DNA of 64,000 nt, taken from Dasania sp. GY-MA-18 (GTDB lineage Bacteria > Pseudomonadota > Gammaproteobacteria > Pseudomonadales > Dasaniaceae). The notes under the pieces are model-generated. The model made no database searches, was not told where the DNA came from, and saw nothing but the letters and a program-made list of their open reading frames with translations. The translations under genes and the position numbers were made by a program. Positions 63,170 through 64,000 of the stretch are shown piece by piece (the first letter of the stretch is position 1; every line of letters starts with the position of its first letter). The stretch lies in the NCBI RefSeq assembly GCF_024734385.1, contig NZ_JANHAP010000014.1, positions 1 through 64,000 of the forward strand, given 5' to 3'.

Positions 63170-64000
63170 ATGGATACTGACAAAAATAAAGCTGCGTCTC
63201 AGCAGGTGGCAATAGAATCCTTGCTGCTGGTTGATGATAACCCCATCAACCTGCAAATCCTGTATAAAACCTTGGAGCCTACTGGCCATAGATTGCATGT
63301 TGCCAAAGATGGCGAAACGGCGCTGGCTATTGCCAGAGAGGTAAAGCCCTTTTTGATTTTGCTGGATATTATGATGCCAGGCATGGATGGCTATGAGGTA
63401 TGCCAGGCATTAAAAAAAGATCCAGAAACCGCGCATATTGCGGTGATCTTTTTATCAGCGCTAGAGGATAGCGCCGCTAAGGTGAAGGGCTTTGCCGTCG
63501 GCGGGGTCGACTATATTTCCAAACCCTTTCAGGCTGACGAGGTGGTTGCCAGAGTCAGCAATCATATCAAAATACACCGTTTGGAGACCGAGCTGGCCAG
63601 GCGTAATAGCGAGCTGGAGTCAGAAAACTTACAAATATTAAATGCTGTTAGTGAGGGTATTATCGGCCTGGATAAAGATGGCCGGGTGCTGTTAATGAAT
63701 CCCGCGGCAACGGCGATTACTGGCTGGGCGGCGGCCGATTGTTTTGGCGAGTTGCTATCGACTATAGAGCTATTCAATTCTGATGATAGCTACCAAGTTA
63801 TGGAGTACCAAAGCTTACCTTACCGCAGCTATTACCAAGGCATAGCGGCTCATAGTGATATGGAGGTGATTCGCCGCCGCGATGGTACGCTCATACCGGT
63901 GGCGATTACCTGTAGCCCTAGACCCGAGGGTGGGGCAGTGGTGGTGTTGCGCGATATTAGTGAGTGGGTGGCCAGCGAAGAAGCCTTAAAAGTGGCTCGC
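63170..64000 (+). CDS. Response-regulator/PAS protein, cut by window end
   Basis: The frame is open from ATG 63170 to the window edge (277 codons seen). It has an N-terminal receiver (SLLLVDDNPINLQILYKTL, phospho-acceptor in LLDIMMPGMDGYEVC, VDYISKPFQADE), a short coiled coil (HRLETELARRNSELESEN) and a PAS domain (NAVSEGIIGLDKDGRVLLMN), ending in VVVLRDISEW and a further helix. Such proteins continue into a GGDEF, EAL or histidine kinase domain, so output is unknown here. It starts 16 bp after the kinase gene. Confidence 0.85.
   Translation, partial: MDTDKNKAASQQVAIESLLLVDDNPINLQILYKTLEPTGHRLHVAKDGETALAIAREVKPFLILLDIMMPGMDGYEVCQALKKDPETAHIAVIFLSALEDSAAKVKGFAVGGVDYISKPFQADEVVARVSNHIKIHRLETELARRNSELESENLQILNAVSEGIIGLDKDGRVLLMNPAATAITGWAAADCFGELLSTIELFNSDDSYQVMEYQSLPYRSYYQGIAAHSDMEVIRRRDGTLIPVAITCSPRPEGGAVVVLRDISEWVASEEALKVAR

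Overview
The window is chromosomal DNA of a Gram-negative bacterium, most likely a marine gammaproteobacterium of the Cellvibrionales/Pseudomonadales type. The housekeeping block ispB <> rplU-rpmA-obg-proB > < rpsT has the order usual in that group. The window also holds an initiator tRNA with encoded CCA, dinG and a yqcC-like gene. Base composition is moderate and drops visibly, by eye, in the middle of the polysaccharide locus. No database search was possible: family names come from motifs, length and gene context.

The left three quarters (about 0.3-45.6 kb) form one large exopolysaccharide / exosortase A (XrtA, PEP-CTERM) locus. It opens with an IS-like remnant and precursor genes: a phosphomannomutase/phosphoglucomutase framed by inverted heptamer-repeat elements, then UDP-sugar epimerase, nucleotide-sugar dehydrogenase and pgi. 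A long + strand operon (5.95-22.8 kb) encodes the initiating sugar-phosphate transferase, the Wza-like export lipoprotein, a Wzz-like protein, a kinase-like ATPase with a degenerate P-loop, an outer-membrane barrel protein, exosortase fused to EpsI, two polysaccharide deacetylases, a carbamoyltransferase, an acetyltransferase, an O-antigen ligase/polymerase, a GMC oxidoreductase with a Tat-like partner, and a sulfatase-fold membrane transferase. A convergent - strand series (33.5-22.9 kb) encodes a lyase-like secreted protein, Wzx flippase, an MBOAT/SGNH O-acetylation pair, two GT4 enzymes, an asparagine-synthase-type amidotransferase and a GT2. Next come another GT2, a RIFT-barrel lyase-like protein, a FemAB-like protein, one PEP-CTERM protein and the regulatory operon prsK-prsR-prsT.

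The logic is that sugar nucleotides are made (pmm, pgi, dehydrogenase, epimerase), assembled on undecaprenyl phosphate, flipped by Wzx, polymerised and length-controlled, decorated (acetyl, carbamoyl, perhaps oxidised or phospho-substituted) and exported. The exosortase processes the PEP-CTERM protein. PrsK/PrsR with sigma-54 probably control the latter. I find a sigma-54 promoter plus a shared 24-bp upstream element in front of both the PEP-CTERM gene and a DUF1631 gene 9 kb away, which suggests a PrsR regulon.

The right quarter (45.7-64 kb) holds DUF1631, a small lipoprotein, the isoprenoid/ribosomal/GTPase/proline block, several small exported or membrane proteins, a duplicated structured repeat beside tRNA-fMet, a PlsC-type acyltransferase, dinG, a yqcC-like gene and a two-component cluster (FixJ-type regulator, Cache-PAS-kinase, receiver-PAS protein cut by the window end).
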